A DNA stretch of 64,000 bases. Origin: Anaerorhabdus furcosa (lineage in GTDB: Bacteria; Bacillota_I; Bacilli_A; Erysipelotrichales; Erysipelotrichaceae). Positions 1-8,981 of this stretch are shown piece by piece. Below the pieces are notes generated by a model that was given only the letters and a program-made list of their open reading frames with translations, made no database searches and was not told the DNA's origin. Position numbers and translations under genes: made by a program. Position 1 is the first letter of the stretch. Every line of letters starts with the position of its first letter. Location: NCBI RefSeq assembly GCF_900167375.1, contig NZ_FUWY01000003.1, forward strand, positions 214,567 to 278,566, given 5' to 3'.

Positions 1-86
1 CTTTTCCTGTCCTTTTATTTTATCCATTATAACATTTTTATGTGAATTTTATATCAATATTCTCGACTATAGTCACAAATTCATCT

Positions 87-626
87 CTATCCAAATAGAT
101 TTTTCATTAATTCTTCGAATTGACATCGAGTATACCCAAGTAAAATTAATCTTTTATATAATGTTTTCGCGTTGGACTCTCCTACTTTCAAATAATCAGT
201 TACTTTTTTTCTTCTTATTTTACTCTCACTTGTACTTATCAGACCGTATTCAAGTAAATCTGATATTGTTAAATCTGATGTCTTTTCTTCATCAAATGTC
301 ACACAATTCGAAAGAGCTTCTTCCAAGTCTTTCTTGTTTGCGTGCTCTACACCCACTTTTTTAGTTGTTTTTGATTTTTCTTTATCGATAAATGCATTTT
401 TGCATCCTTTTACCTTCTCATTAATCTTATTTCTAATCATTGTCCCTGGATAATCTGGATCTGTAAAAATAATCACTCCTCGTGATTGATTTACTTGAGC
501 AATTAATTCCAACGTTTTTTCACTCAGGTGTGTCCCATGAGTTTCAATTGTATCGCACTCAAAATATGATTGAAGGACATTTGTATCATTTTTACCTTCA
601 ACTACAATTACTTCTTTGATTTTCAA
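87..626 (-). CDS. rnmV: Ribonuclease M5 (5S rRNA maturation)
   Basis: This Toprim-fold RNase trims precursor 5S rRNA in low-GC Gram-positives. The N-terminus carries the Toprim glutamate motif VVEGKND and then the acidic FTDPDYPG motif. The ORF is open from an ATG at 644, but that codon has no ribosome binding site. A TTG at 626 is preceded by GGTGAT and gives an N-terminus MKIKEVIVVEG like other M5 proteins, so I place the start there (179 aa, close to the family's usual length). It lies downstream of tatD, the usual order next to rsmA, which would be outside the window. Function is confident; the start is less so. Confidence 0.93.
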   Translation of the reverse strand: MKIKEVIVVEGKNDTNVLQSYFECDTIETHGTHLSEKTLELIAQVNQSRGVIIFTDPDYPGTMIRNKINEKVKGCKNAFIDKEKSKTTKKVGVEHANKKDLEEALSNCVTFDEEKTSDLTISDLLEYGLISTSESKIRRKKVTDYLKVGESNAKTLYKRLILLGYTRCQFEELMKNLFG

Positions 627-687
627 CTTTATCACCAACTTCATTATACATCAAAAAGGAGAATCACAAACCCATTCTCCTAGTTAC

Positions 688-1467
688 TTACCGATTTACT
701 TTGAATAATTTATCATAATTCTTATGGATTGCTTCTTGGAGCTCTTCATTTGGGATTTCTTTTAATTCACAAATGTACTCCCCTACATGCTTTACATATC
801 CTGGTTCATTCTCTTTGCCACGATGAGGTTCTGGTGTTAAGTAGGGAGAATCAGTTTCAATTAATAGACAGTCCATTGGTACCATCTTCGCTACTTCTTT
901 AGGTTCTCTTGCGTTTTTAAATGTAACAGGCCCCGCAAGCGAAAGAATATACCTTAGTTTAATAAACTCTTTTGCCATTTCTACACTATATGAGTAACAG
1001 TGCATAACTCCAAAATGGTTTACTTCTTTTAGAAGATCAATGGTATCTTTTGCTGCATCTCTTGAATGAATTAAAATTGGTTTATTAACTCTTTTTGCTA
1101 TCTCAATTTGTCGCTTAAGATTTATTCTTTGAACTTCTCTTTGCTTTTCATCTTTTTCCCAATAGTAATCTAATCCCATTTCACCTATCGCAACAATACG
1201 TTGATCTTGCGACACCTCTTCTAATCGTTTCCAATTTTCTTCTGTGTACAAATCATAATCTGTTGGGAATAGACCCATCGCAATATCGACTTGTGGAAAA
1301 CGTTTCTTCACTTCAAATGCTTTTTCTAGTTCTTCAAAATTTAAACATATTGTAAGAATTTTATCCACATTGTTTTCTTCGCATTTCGCTATTACTTCAT
1401 CTATTCTATTATATAGTCGATCATCACTTAAATGTGCATGACTATCTAACCATCCGAATTTTCCCAT
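688..1467 (-). CDS. tatD: TatD-family metal-dependent hydrolase
   Basis: This is a TIM-barrel metal hydrolase of the TatD/YabD family, associated with 3'-5' DNase activity and RNA or DNA quality control. Metal-ligand motifs occur in order: LDSHAHL near the N-terminus, EMGLDYY, IHSRDA, MHCYS and ETDSPYL. The 259-residue length is normal. The start overlaps the end of the RDD gene by about 20 bases and an AGGTG lies just upstream of the ATG, so translation is probably coupled. The mnmE-RDD-tatD-rnmV order suggests a single housekeeping transcript. The physiological substrate cannot be read from the sequence. Confidence 0.95.
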   Translation of the reverse strand: MGKFGWLDSHAHLSDDRLYNRIDEVIAKCEENNVDKILTICLNFEELEKAFEVKKRFPQVDIAMGLFPTDYDLYTEENWKRLEEVSQDQRIVAIGEMGLDYYWEKDEKQREVQRINLKRQIEIAKRVNKPILIHSRDAAKDTIDLLKEVNHFGVMHCYSYSVEMAKEFIKLRYILSLAGPVTFKNAREPKEVAKMVPMDCLLIETDSPYLTPEPHRGKENEPGYVKHVGEYICELKEIPNEELQEAIHKNYDKLFKVNR

Positions 1468-1889
1468 ACACCTGTCCTCACTATCTTGTCATGAATTGAA
1501 GTACTATAATCATTCGTCATTAACAACAATGACAATACTGCCGGAATTGAATAAATCGCAAATAAAGATATCGACTTACTACAAGAACGAATAAGTTGTC
1601 TTCTTTGAGATATTCTTCTTTTTCCTCTATCTGTTTCAATATGAATTCGAAATTTATTTTTACCAATTGTTGTGCGAAATTTTCGCATATATCCATAATC
1701 ATAGATTGCATAAAAAATAATATAGAGCGTTGATATTTGAACCAAGAAATCAAATTGACCCAAGAATGAATTAACTTGTGGAATTTCTTTTAACAAATGT
1801 CCTACTGCTGCAAAAATAAGTGTAGGAATTGAAACAATACCGATATCGACTAAAGTTGCGAGCACACGTCTAACTAATAAATTGTCCAT
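1446..1889 (-). CDS. RDD-family membrane protein
   Basis: This is a 147-residue integral membrane protein. The N-terminus has the RDD signature (arginine then aspartate in RVLATLVDIG), followed by three or so hydrophobic segments at about residues 15-30, 45-65 and 110-125. The loop between them is very basic (KKFRTTIGKNKFRIH-like, then RGKRRISQRRQ). Family function is poorly known; some members have been linked to ion transport. Its ATG overlaps the mnmE stop codon by one base, so it is translationally coupled to mnmE. No specific substrate can be proposed. Confidence 0.8.
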   Translation of the reverse strand: MDNLLVRRVLATLVDIGIVSIPTLIFAAVGHLLKEIPQVNSFLGQFDFLVQISTLYIIFYAIYDYGYMRKFRTTIGKNKFRIHIETDRGKRRISQRRQLIRSCSKSISLFAIYSIPAVLSLLLMTNDYSTSIHDKIVRTGVWENSDG

Positions 1890-3217
1890 TATTTACCTAA
1901 ACAGAAATTGCTAAATAAAGCATCTAGCAAATCATCTCGACTTACTTCACCAAGAATTTCTTTTAATGATGTGTACGCATCTTGTAGATCAATTGTAACC
2001 AAATCCAATTCAACTTTATTCTCCAATGCATCAATTGCTTGTTTCATTGATTGACGAGCAGCTATCGCTAAACCAATTTGTCTTTCATTGTTTAGTGTTA
2101 CTTCATTGCTATCATGAATTTGAGATTCGTATCTTTTATTAATCTCATCAATTAAAATATCTATCTCTTGATTTAAAGCACTTATCGATATTCCTTCTTC
2201 AGGTTTATTTAAATCATTCTTATTGTAAACAAGAATACGGTTTGTATTTTCTGTTAATGCAAGTAATTTCTTATCTTCATCATCAAGTTCTTTTGATGCA
2301 TCTAAGACAACAAGAATTAACTCAGCTTTGTCTAATGCCTTAAGTGATCGTTCTATTCCAATTTGTTCAACAATATCAACCGTATCGTGTATACCCGCTG
2401 TATCAATTAAATTCAATGTCACATTTTTACAATGTACAACTCCTTCAACTAAATCACGAGTTGTTCCTGCAATATCAGTAACTATTGCTTTGTCTTCTTC
2501 TAGTAATGCATTTAATAAACTACTCTTTCCAACATTGGGTTTTCCTAGAATAACAGTATTAATTCCCTTTTTTATTTGGTATGAGTTTTCCGCTTGTTTG
2601 ATAATCTTTTCGATTCGACGATACCATTCTTTTGCTTGTGGTAATACAACTTCTTGAGAAAGTTGTTCAACATCCTCATATTCTGGATAATCTATATTCA
2701 CTTCAATATGTGCAATGATTTGTAATAAATCCTCACATAGAGGATGAATTAAGCGAGTTACAGACCCTTTCATTGATGAAAGAGCTTTTGATGCACCTTG
2801 TGTATTTTCGGCTTGTATCAAATCCAATACTGCTTCCGCTTGTGTTAAATCAATTCTACCATTCAAAAACGCTCTCTCTGTAAATTCCCCTGGTCTTGCT
2901 ACTCTAGCACCAGCACCTACACAAAGACTTAAAACTTTTCGCGTAATATAAATCCCACCATGACAATTAATCTCAACAACATCTTCTTTTGTATAGGTTT
3001 TAGGCGCTCTAAATACACTAATCAATACTTCATCCACCGGTTGATCATTATCTTGAATCATTCCATAATGAATTGTATGACTAGGTACATCTAGTAAATT
3101 ACGACTAAAAAGGCGGTTTGCGATTTCAATTGCATCATCACCACTTAGTCGAATAATAGAGATAGCTCCTTCTTGAAAAGCTGTAGATATTGCTACGATT
3201 GTATCGTTCATAGGCAC
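1889..3217 (-). CDS. mnmE: tRNA modification GTPase MnmE
   Basis: With MnmG this protein installs the carboxymethylaminomethyl group on the wobble uridine of certain tRNAs. The N-terminal formyl-THF-binding domain is followed by a helical domain and an inserted G domain with GKPNVGKSS (P-loop), DTAG and NKND. The C-terminus ends FCLGK, the family's catalytic-cysteine tail. At 442 residues it is full length. Its partner mnmG lies about 29 kb away at 32494-34383 rather than adjacent, although both are on the minus strand. It heads the mnmE-RDD-tatD-rnmV run and is divergent from the helicase gene. Confidence 0.98.
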   Translation of the reverse strand: MPMNDTIVAISTAFQEGAISIIRLSGDDAIEIANRLFSRNLLDVPSHTIHYGMIQDNDQPVDEVLISVFRAPKTYTKEDVVEINCHGGIYITRKVLSLCVGAGARVARPGEFTERAFLNGRIDLTQAEAVLDLIQAENTQGASKALSSMKGSVTRLIHPLCEDLLQIIAHIEVNIDYPEYEDVEQLSQEVVLPQAKEWYRRIEKIIKQAENSYQIKKGINTVILGKPNVGKSSLLNALLEEDKAIVTDIAGTTRDLVEGVVHCKNVTLNLIDTAGIHDTVDIVEQIGIERSLKALDKAELILVVLDASKELDDEDKKLLALTENTNRILVYNKNDLNKPEEGISISALNQEIDILIDEINKRYESQIHDSNEVTLNNERQIGLAIAARQSMKQAIDALENKVELDLVTIDLQDAYTSLKEILGEVSRDDLLDALFSNFCLGK

Positions 3218-3312
3218 CTCTTTCTATTTATTATTTTATCACAACTGCTCTTTATTTTGTTATTTATCAGATAATCATTGCATATTGTGCCCAAACACTT
3301 TACACTTACAAC

Positions 3313-4701
3313 ATGAAAACTAAATTTAATGAATATCACTTAGACAAAAGAATATTACAAGCAATCGATGATTGTGGCTACACAGACTGCACAGAAATAC
3401 AAAAACAGGCTTTCCCACTACTATTAGAAAAGAAAAACTGTTTGATTCAGTCAAAAACTGGATCTGGTAAAACTGCTGCTTTTTGTATACCATTAATAGA
3501 ATCAATTAATTTTGATGATCCAACAAGTGCTTTGATCTTGGCACCAACCAGAGAATTAGCACAACAAATCCAACATGAATTTAATCGTTTGGCAATCTAC
3601 AAGAAAATTAACTGTGTTTGTTTAATTGGAAGACAAGATTTCCAGAAACAAGCTCTCCAACTTAAACAAAAAGCACATGTTGTTGTAGGAACTCCTGGAA
3701 GAATATTTGATCATCTTGAATCTGACAATATTAATCTAGATCATATTAAAACGCTTGTACTTGATGAAGCAAATGAAATGGTAACCTTAGGTTTACTTGA
3801 ACAAGTTGAAACCATCGTTAAGAAATTACCACAACACAACACATGGTTATTCTCTGCAACTATGGACTCTGAACTTTTATTAAATAAATTAAAAGTGAAC
3901 GACGCAAATATCATCACCATTGATTCTCCTCTACAAATTAGTAATCAAATTGATACATATCATATTAAAACAAATGATAAAGAAAATTGTTTGCTTGAAT
4001 TATGTACACACCTACATATCGAATCAATGTGTGTTTTTGTTAACACACGAGAAGAAACAAAACAAATCGCTACATTGCTTCAAAAAGAAAATTATTTATG
4101 TAGTATTCTACATGGTGGTATGGAGCAAAAAGAAAGAACACAATCACTTGCTAAATTCAAACAAGGAAAAACAAGAATTCTTGTATCAACTGATATCGCT
4201 GCAAGAGGCATTGATGTAGATCAAATCACAACCGTTATTCACTATGATTGTCCATTAACAATTGACAGTTATATCCATCGCTCTGGAAGAACTGGAAGAA
4301 AAGATGAACAAGGCACATCCATTACACTCATTTCAAAAGATGACACTTCAAGCATCAAAAATCAAATCTTAAATGAAACTGATTCATTTGTTATTCCTCT
4401 TGAAAGAGTAGATAATCATTTAAATAAATCCGTTCATAAAGAGGATAAAGATTCTACAATTAAAGCAAAGAATACCCAATTATTCATACGAGCTGGTAAA
4501 AAAGATAAAATTCGAAATCTAGATGTAGTTGGAGCATTGTGTTCATTGGATGAATTTAATTCTGATAATATTGGGATTATTGATATTCAACAAAACTACA
4601 CAACAGTTACTTTATTAAACATGAATCAGGATATTATTCAGAATATACAATCCGTGAAAATAAAAGGAAAAAATAGAAAAGTTGAACTTAAAATAAAATA
4701 A
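3313..4701 (+). CDS. DEAD-box RNA helicase, DbpA/YxiN type, with DEAN motif II
   Basis: This 462-residue ATP-dependent RNA helicase has motif I SKTGSGKT, PTRELAQQ, TPGR, SAT, STDIAARGIDVD and HRSGRTGR. The last 75 or so residues form a DbpA-type RNA-binding domain (about 388-462), which in YxiN/DbpA directs the enzyme to 23S rRNA helix 92 for ribosome assembly. Motif II reads LDEAN instead of DEAD; the codon is AAT at about 3769-3771. The ATG is not preceded by a recognisable Shine-Dalgarno sequence. The gene is monocistronic, divergent from mnmE, and ends at a terminator shared with the phn operon. Confidence 0.92.
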   Translation: MKTKFNEYHLDKRILQAIDDCGYTDCTEIQKQAFPLLLEKKNCLIQSKTGSGKTAAFCIPLIESINFDDPTSALILAPTRELAQQIQHEFNRLAIYKKINCVCLIGRQDFQKQALQLKQKAHVVVGTPGRIFDHLESDNINLDHIKTLVLDEANEMVTLGLLEQVETIVKKLPQHNTWLFSATMDSELLLNKLKVNDANIITIDSPLQISNQIDTYHIKTNDKENCLLELCTHLHIESMCVFVNTREETKQIATLLQKENYLCSILHGGMEQKERTQSLAKFKQGKTRILVSTDIAARGIDVDQITTVIHYDCPLTIDSYIHRSGRTGRKDEQGTSITLISKDDTSSIKNQILNETDSFVIPLERVDNHLNKSVHKEDKDSTIKAKNTQLFIRAGKKDKIRNLDVVGALCSLDEFNSDNIGIIDIQQNYTTVTLLNMNQDIIQNIQSVKIKGKNRKVELKIK

Positions 4702-4717
4702 GTTCAACTTTTTTTAG
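4679..4717. terminator. Bidirectional terminator between the helicase and phn operon
   Basis: Two 12-base arms, AAGTTGAACTTA and TAAGTTCAACTT, flank an eight-base A-rich loop. A T run follows on the plus strand and a T-rich stretch follows on the minus strand. It overlaps the helicase stop codon and serves the convergent ends of the helicase gene and the second phnE. Confidence 0.85.
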
Positions 4718-5553
4718 TCTATCGTATTTGTGCGTAACCTATTGATTAACAGTTCAAATAGAAAGGCAACAATGAACACACACAAGATTGAAAATCCAAG
4801 CCCTGGATAAAACCCACTTCTTGAGTATGCATTAATCACGCTACCAATTGTTCCAGCTACTCCAATGGCAGGACCTACCACTACCGCTACCGCAAAGTTA
4901 ATTTCACTTCTCATCGCAAGCCATGCAATAATTCTTGTTGCACATGTTGGCAATACTGCCTCCGTTATGACTTGGAACCAGCTTGCTCCACTTGCTTTTA
5001 AAGCTTCAATAATTCCTGCATCAACTTCTTCAAAACTTTCACTATATGACTTTACAAAGAATGCCCAGCCATGGAAAATCATTCCCACAACTGCAGTCGT
5101 TGCACTTAGTCCATAAGATGATATAAAAATTAATACCCATATAATTGTTGGAACAGCTCTTACAAAACTAGCGACCGCTTTAATACAATTGGATACTCGA
5201 AGACTCGATAAGTTTGTAGCCGCTAGTAATCCAAAAGGAAATGCAATTACTGCCGCTAGTATAGTTGATAAAACCCCCAAGAATACTGTATTAATTAATA
5301 ACGAAGCAATATAAGTCATTTCACTAAATTTTAAAGCATCAAAGCGAAGAAATGAAACAGCCATATTCATAATGATTTCTGGTCTAAATTGATCCCATTT
5401 ATAGGTAGTCGTTGATAAGAAAACAACTAAAGAAATACAAAATAAGCATAGTATGATTTTTATTAGCTTATCACTAAAATCTTTATTTTTTAATTTATAT
5501 CGTTTTGATTTACTCGTTCTATATTCGTTATTTACTAATTGAATTTCACTCAT
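4714..5553 (-). CDS. phnE: Phosphonate ABC transporter permease (second PhnE)
   Basis: This is a membrane component of the phosphonate/phosphite/phosphate importer. The 279-residue protein has a basic N-terminus, a first transmembrane helix near residues 32-50, and about five more in the BPD permease domain. A typical EAA-like loop (ALKASGASWFQVI) contacts the ATPase. It overlaps the preceding permease by one base and is the last gene of the phn operon, ending at a terminator. Two PhnE subunits in tandem suggest a heterodimeric channel. Confidence 0.93.
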   Translation of the reverse strand: MSEIQLVNNEYRTSKSKRYKLKNKDFSDKLIKIILCLFCISLVVFLSTTTYKWDQFRPEIIMNMAVSFLRFDALKFSEMTYIASLLINTVFLGVLSTILAAVIAFPFGLLAATNLSSLRVSNCIKAVASFVRAVPTIIWVLIFISSYGLSATTAVVGMIFHGWAFFVKSYSESFEEVDAGIIEALKASGASWFQVITEAVLPTCATRIIAWLAMRSEINFAVAVVVGPAIGVAGTIGSVINAYSRSGFYPGLGFSILCVFIVAFLFELLINRLRTNTID

Positions 5554-6329
5554 TATTCCATTATCCTCCTTCGTATGTAACTTGAAGTTTGGTCAAACAC
5601 AAGAATCACAAGTACTACTAAGATAATTGCAGTAAACAAGGATGTGAACTCTCTAAAGTGTTTATAATTACTGATTAAGTATCCAATACCACTACCTGTT
5701 AACATACCAATAATTGTAGAAGAACGGATATTGTTTTCTGTGGAATATAATCCCCAAGAAATTAGAGATGGCATGACCTCGGGGATTACAGCACAGAAGA
5801 TGATTTGCCAATAAGAAGCACCAGTAGCTTCTAAGGCTTCTATACATGCAGAATTGGTCTCATCAATCGCATCTGCATAAACACGTGTTAAGAATCCATA
5901 AGAGATGATTGATAACACAAGGAAAGCTAAGAATTCACCAAACCAGAAGCTAATAAGAAGAATAATAGCCCATACTCCTTCTGGTATATTTCGCGTTAAC
6001 GATGCAATAAATCTTATAACTCCTTTTAGTATTTTATTTTTCCCAGTCTTTTTTGAAATCGCTATTGCAGATAATAATCCAAGAATCATACCTACACACG
6101 ACCCTGCAGCCGCAAGTAGAATTGTGATTCCCATTTGTGCAATCATTGCATTTAGATTTGTTAAGTCAGGTGGTAAATAGAGTTCTATAAATCGTGATAC
6201 ACCTTTAGAGAAATTAGTTATGGAATTTATCCACTCAAATGAAATCATATTTCCAATTAAAATTGTTCCAAACAGAAGTATGAATAGTCCAATGATGAGT
6301 TGATTTCTTTTTTTATTCAAATAACTCAT
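5553..6329 (-). CDS. phnE: Phosphonate ABC transporter permease (first PhnE)
   Basis: This 258-residue inner-membrane permease of the PhnE family has about six hydrophobic segments and an EAA-type coupling loop (ALEATGASYWQII). It probably forms the translocation channel with the second PhnE encoded directly downstream. The start ATG overlaps the phnC stop codon in an ATGA arrangement, and its own stop overlaps the next start, so the three transporter genes are tightly coupled. The substrate class is inferred from PhnD homology and the C-P lyase genes upstream. Confidence 0.93.
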   Translation of the reverse strand: MSYLNKKRNQLIIGLFILLFGTILIGNMISFEWINSITNFSKGVSRFIELYLPPDLTNLNAMIAQMGITILLAAAGSCVGMILGLLSAIAISKKTGKNKILKGVIRFIASLTRNIPEGVWAIILLISFWFGEFLAFLVLSIISYGFLTRVYADAIDETNSACIEALEATGASYWQIIFCAVIPEVMPSLISWGLYSTENNIRSSTIIGMLTGSGIGYLISNYKHFREFTSLFTAIILVVLVILVFDQTSSYIRRRIME

Positions 6330-7108
6330 CGGCTGTGATTTTCCTGACTAATTAATTCTTCCATTTTGACACCATATATTTTCTCTATCACTTCATCTGT
6401 AAGTTCTGATGGTTTACCATTAAACACAATTTCACCTTGATGCATCCCAATAATACGATCTGAATAGTGGATAGCAACATCTACTTGATGAAGATTCACA
6501 AGACAAGGAATTTTTGTGGTTTGTACAATATCTTTTAAATATTCCATAATTACTTTACTTGATTGCGGATCCAATGATGCAATGGGCTCATCACATAAAA
6601 TCATTTTTGGATTTTGTACTAGTGCTCTAGCAATACCTACACGTTGTTTTTGACCGCCTGATAATTTCGAACAACGATCATATGCTCTAGATTCTAATCC
6701 TAACATTTTTAATATACTCATTGCGGAATCAATATCTTCTTTACGATATTGTTTGAATAGTGATTGATACCAAGTATAATTCGCAAGTCTTCCATGAAGT
6801 ACGTTTTCCAATACACTTGAACGATAAACTAAATTGTAGTGTTGAAAAACCATTCCTATATTCTTACGAATCGTTTTTAATTCTTTTTTATTAGCCTTAA
6901 CAACATCTACTCCATTGAATATGATGTTTCCTTCAGTCACATCAATCATACGATTGATTGTTCTTAACAAAGTTGATTTTCCTGCACCACTTGGTCCGAT
7001 AATCGAAACCAACTCTCCTACATGAACTTCAACCGAAACATTCTCTAATGCTTTAATTTTATTATCGTATACCTTGTATACGGAATCCATTTGTAATACT
7101 TGCGTCAT
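6326..7108 (-). CDS. phnC: Phosphonate ABC transporter ATP-binding protein
   Basis: This cytoplasmic ATPase energises phosphonate import. Walker A is GPSGAGKST, the signature is LSGGQKQR, and Walker B is MILCDEPIASLD, followed by the switch histidine in VNLHQVD. At 260 residues it is typical of PhnC. AAAGGAG precedes the ATG. It lies between phnD and the two phnE genes, and its stop overlaps the next start by four bases. Confidence 0.96.
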   Translation of the reverse strand: MTQVLQMDSVYKVYDNKIKALENVSVEVHVGELVSIIGPSGAGKSTLLRTINRMIDVTEGNIIFNGVDVVKANKKELKTIRKNIGMVFQHYNLVYRSSVLENVLHGRLANYTWYQSLFKQYRKEDIDSAMSILKMLGLESRAYDRCSKLSGGQKQRVGIARALVQNPKMILCDEPIASLDPQSSKVIMEYLKDIVQTTKIPCLVNLHQVDVAIHYSDRIIGMHQGEIVFNGKPSELTDEVIEKIYGVKMEELISQENHSR

Positions 7109-7119
7109 GATATTCTCCT

Positions 7120-8091
7120 TTAATCTTTATACATTTCGTATAAGAAGTCGTAGAATCCTTCAGGTATTTTTACAAAGCGATTTGCTCCAGCCCCATCGCT
7201 TTCAAAGAAGAACCCATTTTCATTATCAAAGAAATTCTCTACTGAATTTTCTGGTGTCATTGCTACAAAATGATTAATAATTGCTTCTTGCATCTCTGCA
7301 TTAATATAGTCTGAATTTACCCATAATGGTCCATTTGGTACATCTACTTCATCAATAATATAAAGTTGATCCATATAATCATCGCCATATTTACAACAGA
7401 ATGCTCCTGCATAAACTTTATTTTCTACAATTAATTGAACACTTCCTGGATGATTTCCTCCAAATTGAACTTCTGAGAAAATTCCACCATCTTTAGTTGT
7501 CTTTTCGAATACTTGAGTTTTTGTTGTTACTTTACCATTACCCTCTGGTCCAAACGCCATAAACAATGTTGTTGTTGGTACAAGTCTTCCAGAGGTAGAT
7601 GTTGCTGATACAAATGAAAATGATTTATCTACTAATTGACTATATTGTTCTTCTTTAGTTTTTCCAGCAAAATCTGCTTCATTTGCTTTGTTAGTAGCAA
7701 TAAATGCAGGGTATGATGCTTGATTAACATCGCCATCTACTCCATAAGTAACAAGTGGGATAATAGCATCATCTTCCATCTTTGTTGCAACAAATGTTGC
7801 TCCAGATTCCCAAGCAATTTGTGCTGTGCCCGTTAACATAGCTTCTGTTACCGCAGAGTAGTCATCACACACAATACCATTGATTTTTACTCCATCACCT
7901 AATGCTTTTTGTAATTCATTAATTAACATTTGATCTACAGTACTAATTGTTCCAGAACCCTCATTTGGTAAGAACGCTACTGTAATTGTATCTAATGTTT
8001 TATTTCCTGAATCTGAATTTGTTTCACTATTTTTTGTTTGACATCCCACAAGTAACACAAGTGAGAAAAGTGCTAGTAATAATTTCTTCAT
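7120..8091 (-). CDS. phnD: Phosphonate-binding lipoprotein
   Basis: This is the extracellular solute-binding component of the importer, anchored as a lipoprotein. A signal peptide ends in the lipobox LLVGC with the lipidated cysteine at residue 17. The mature protein has the PhnD/TauT-PtxB-like fold with features such as AFLPNEGSGTIS, a serine-rich ligand loop SATSTSGR at about residues 168-175, and FGGNHPGSV. Length (323) is normal. GGAGG lies close upstream. It starts the transporter half of the phn operon, about 80 bases after the IMPase gene. Confidence 0.94.
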   Translation of the reverse strand: MKKLLLALFSLVLLVGCQTKNSETNSDSGNKTLDTITVAFLPNEGSGTISTVDQMLINELQKALGDGVKINGIVCDDYSAVTEAMLTGTAQIAWESGATFVATKMEDDAIIPLVTYGVDGDVNQASYPAFIATNKANEADFAGKTKEEQYSQLVDKSFSFVSATSTSGRLVPTTTLFMAFGPEGNGKVTTKTQVFEKTTKDGGIFSEVQFGGNHPGSVQLIVENKVYAGAFCCKYGDDYMDQLYIIDEVDVPNGPLWVNSDYINAEMQEAIINHFVAMTPENSVENFFDNENGFFFESDGAGANRFVKIPEGFYDFLYEMYKD

Positions 8092-8171
8092 ATATCCTCC
8101 ACGTAGTTCGCCTACACTAGTACTATAGTTTTTATTTATGAAAATGGAATTAACTCTTTGTTAAAACTGAG

Positions 8172-8981
8172 TTAATTCCATTCATTACATTCGCTAATAA
8201 ATTGTTGAAGTAATTCTTTTGATGTTGCAGCAATGCACGTTTGATTACACTCTAACGTATTTAAAGTGTAATAAACATCCATATTACCTCCCACCTCTTC
8301 CAATATAATTCTCGCTGCAGCATAATCCCATATCTTAATATGATTCGATATGAATAATTGTTCTTTGTTTTGCGCAAGATGACATATCGCAAGTGAACTA
8401 CATCCTAAACTACGATGTGCTCTTATTTTTTTACTGATTTCTTCTAAATTTAATCCATGCTGCTTATTGAATCCCAGCAATGATTTAATACTTCCGTTGA
8501 GTATACTTTCCTTCATTTCTGAAATTGGTAACTTCATTAATCTTGTTTGATTAACAAATGCACCTTGATCAGTTATGCAATGAAATACTTCATCATTTAC
8601 TACATCATATACAATACCAAATGTTGGTTTACCTTGATGATAATAAGCAAGAGATACGGCATAGTTACAACGTTGACTAATGAAATTAGTCGTTCCATCA
8701 ATTGGATCTAAAATCCACAAATTACTATTTAGTATTTCATTGACATTTTCTTCGCAAAGCCATGAATCCTCTACATACTTTTCTTTTAAAGAATTCATAA
8801 TTTTATTTTGAACTTCAACATCACAATTTGTTACAAGATCACTAATATCATTATTTTTCATTTCGATGATGATTTCATTTTTTTCTTTTAATTCTTTTCC
8901 TACTAGTTTTACAATTGCATAGGCATCTTTAAATTTGCTTGATATAAGTTCCAATTTCTGGTTCATTTCCATACTCACCAT
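8172..8981 (-). CDS. Inositol monophosphatase-family phosphatase in the phn operon
   Basis: This Mg-dependent phosphatase of the IMPase/FBPase fold has the metal-site motifs CEENVNEI, LDPIDGTTNF and WDYAAARIILEEVGG, so it looks active. An upstream TTG at 9005 keeps the frame open, but AGGAGG lies inside that extension, so I start at the ATG at 8981 (269 aa). The gene overlaps the end of the PHP gene by about 50 bases, implying coupled translation. It is not part of the classical Escherichia coli C-P lyase pathway. Its substrate is unknown; a sugar phosphate released by phosphonate breakdown or an imported phosphorylated ligand is an inference from context. Confidence 0.85.
   Translation of the reverse strand: MVSMEMNQKLELISSKFKDAYAIVKLVGKELKEKNEIIIEMKNNDISDLVTNCDVEVQNKIMNSLKEKYVEDSWLCEENVNEILNSNLWILDPIDGTTNFISQRCNYAVSLAYYHQGKPTFGIVYDVVNDEVFHCITDQGAFVNQTRLMKLPISEMKESILNGSIKSLLGFNKQHGLNLEEISKKIRAHRSLGCSSLAICHLAQNKEQLFISNHIKIWDYAAARIILEEVGGNMDVYYTLNTLECNQTCIAATSKELLQQFISECNEWN

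Noticed and set aside
1..86. Gene upstream of window start
   Set aside because: The 86 bases before rnmV's stop show no supportable ORF or structure; whatever lies there is outside the window.
1361..1369. DnaA-box-like TTATCCACA
   Set aside because: Single copies occur here and near 31110, both isolated and within or at the edge of genes; there is no cluster or AT-rich unwinding region, so no origin is called.
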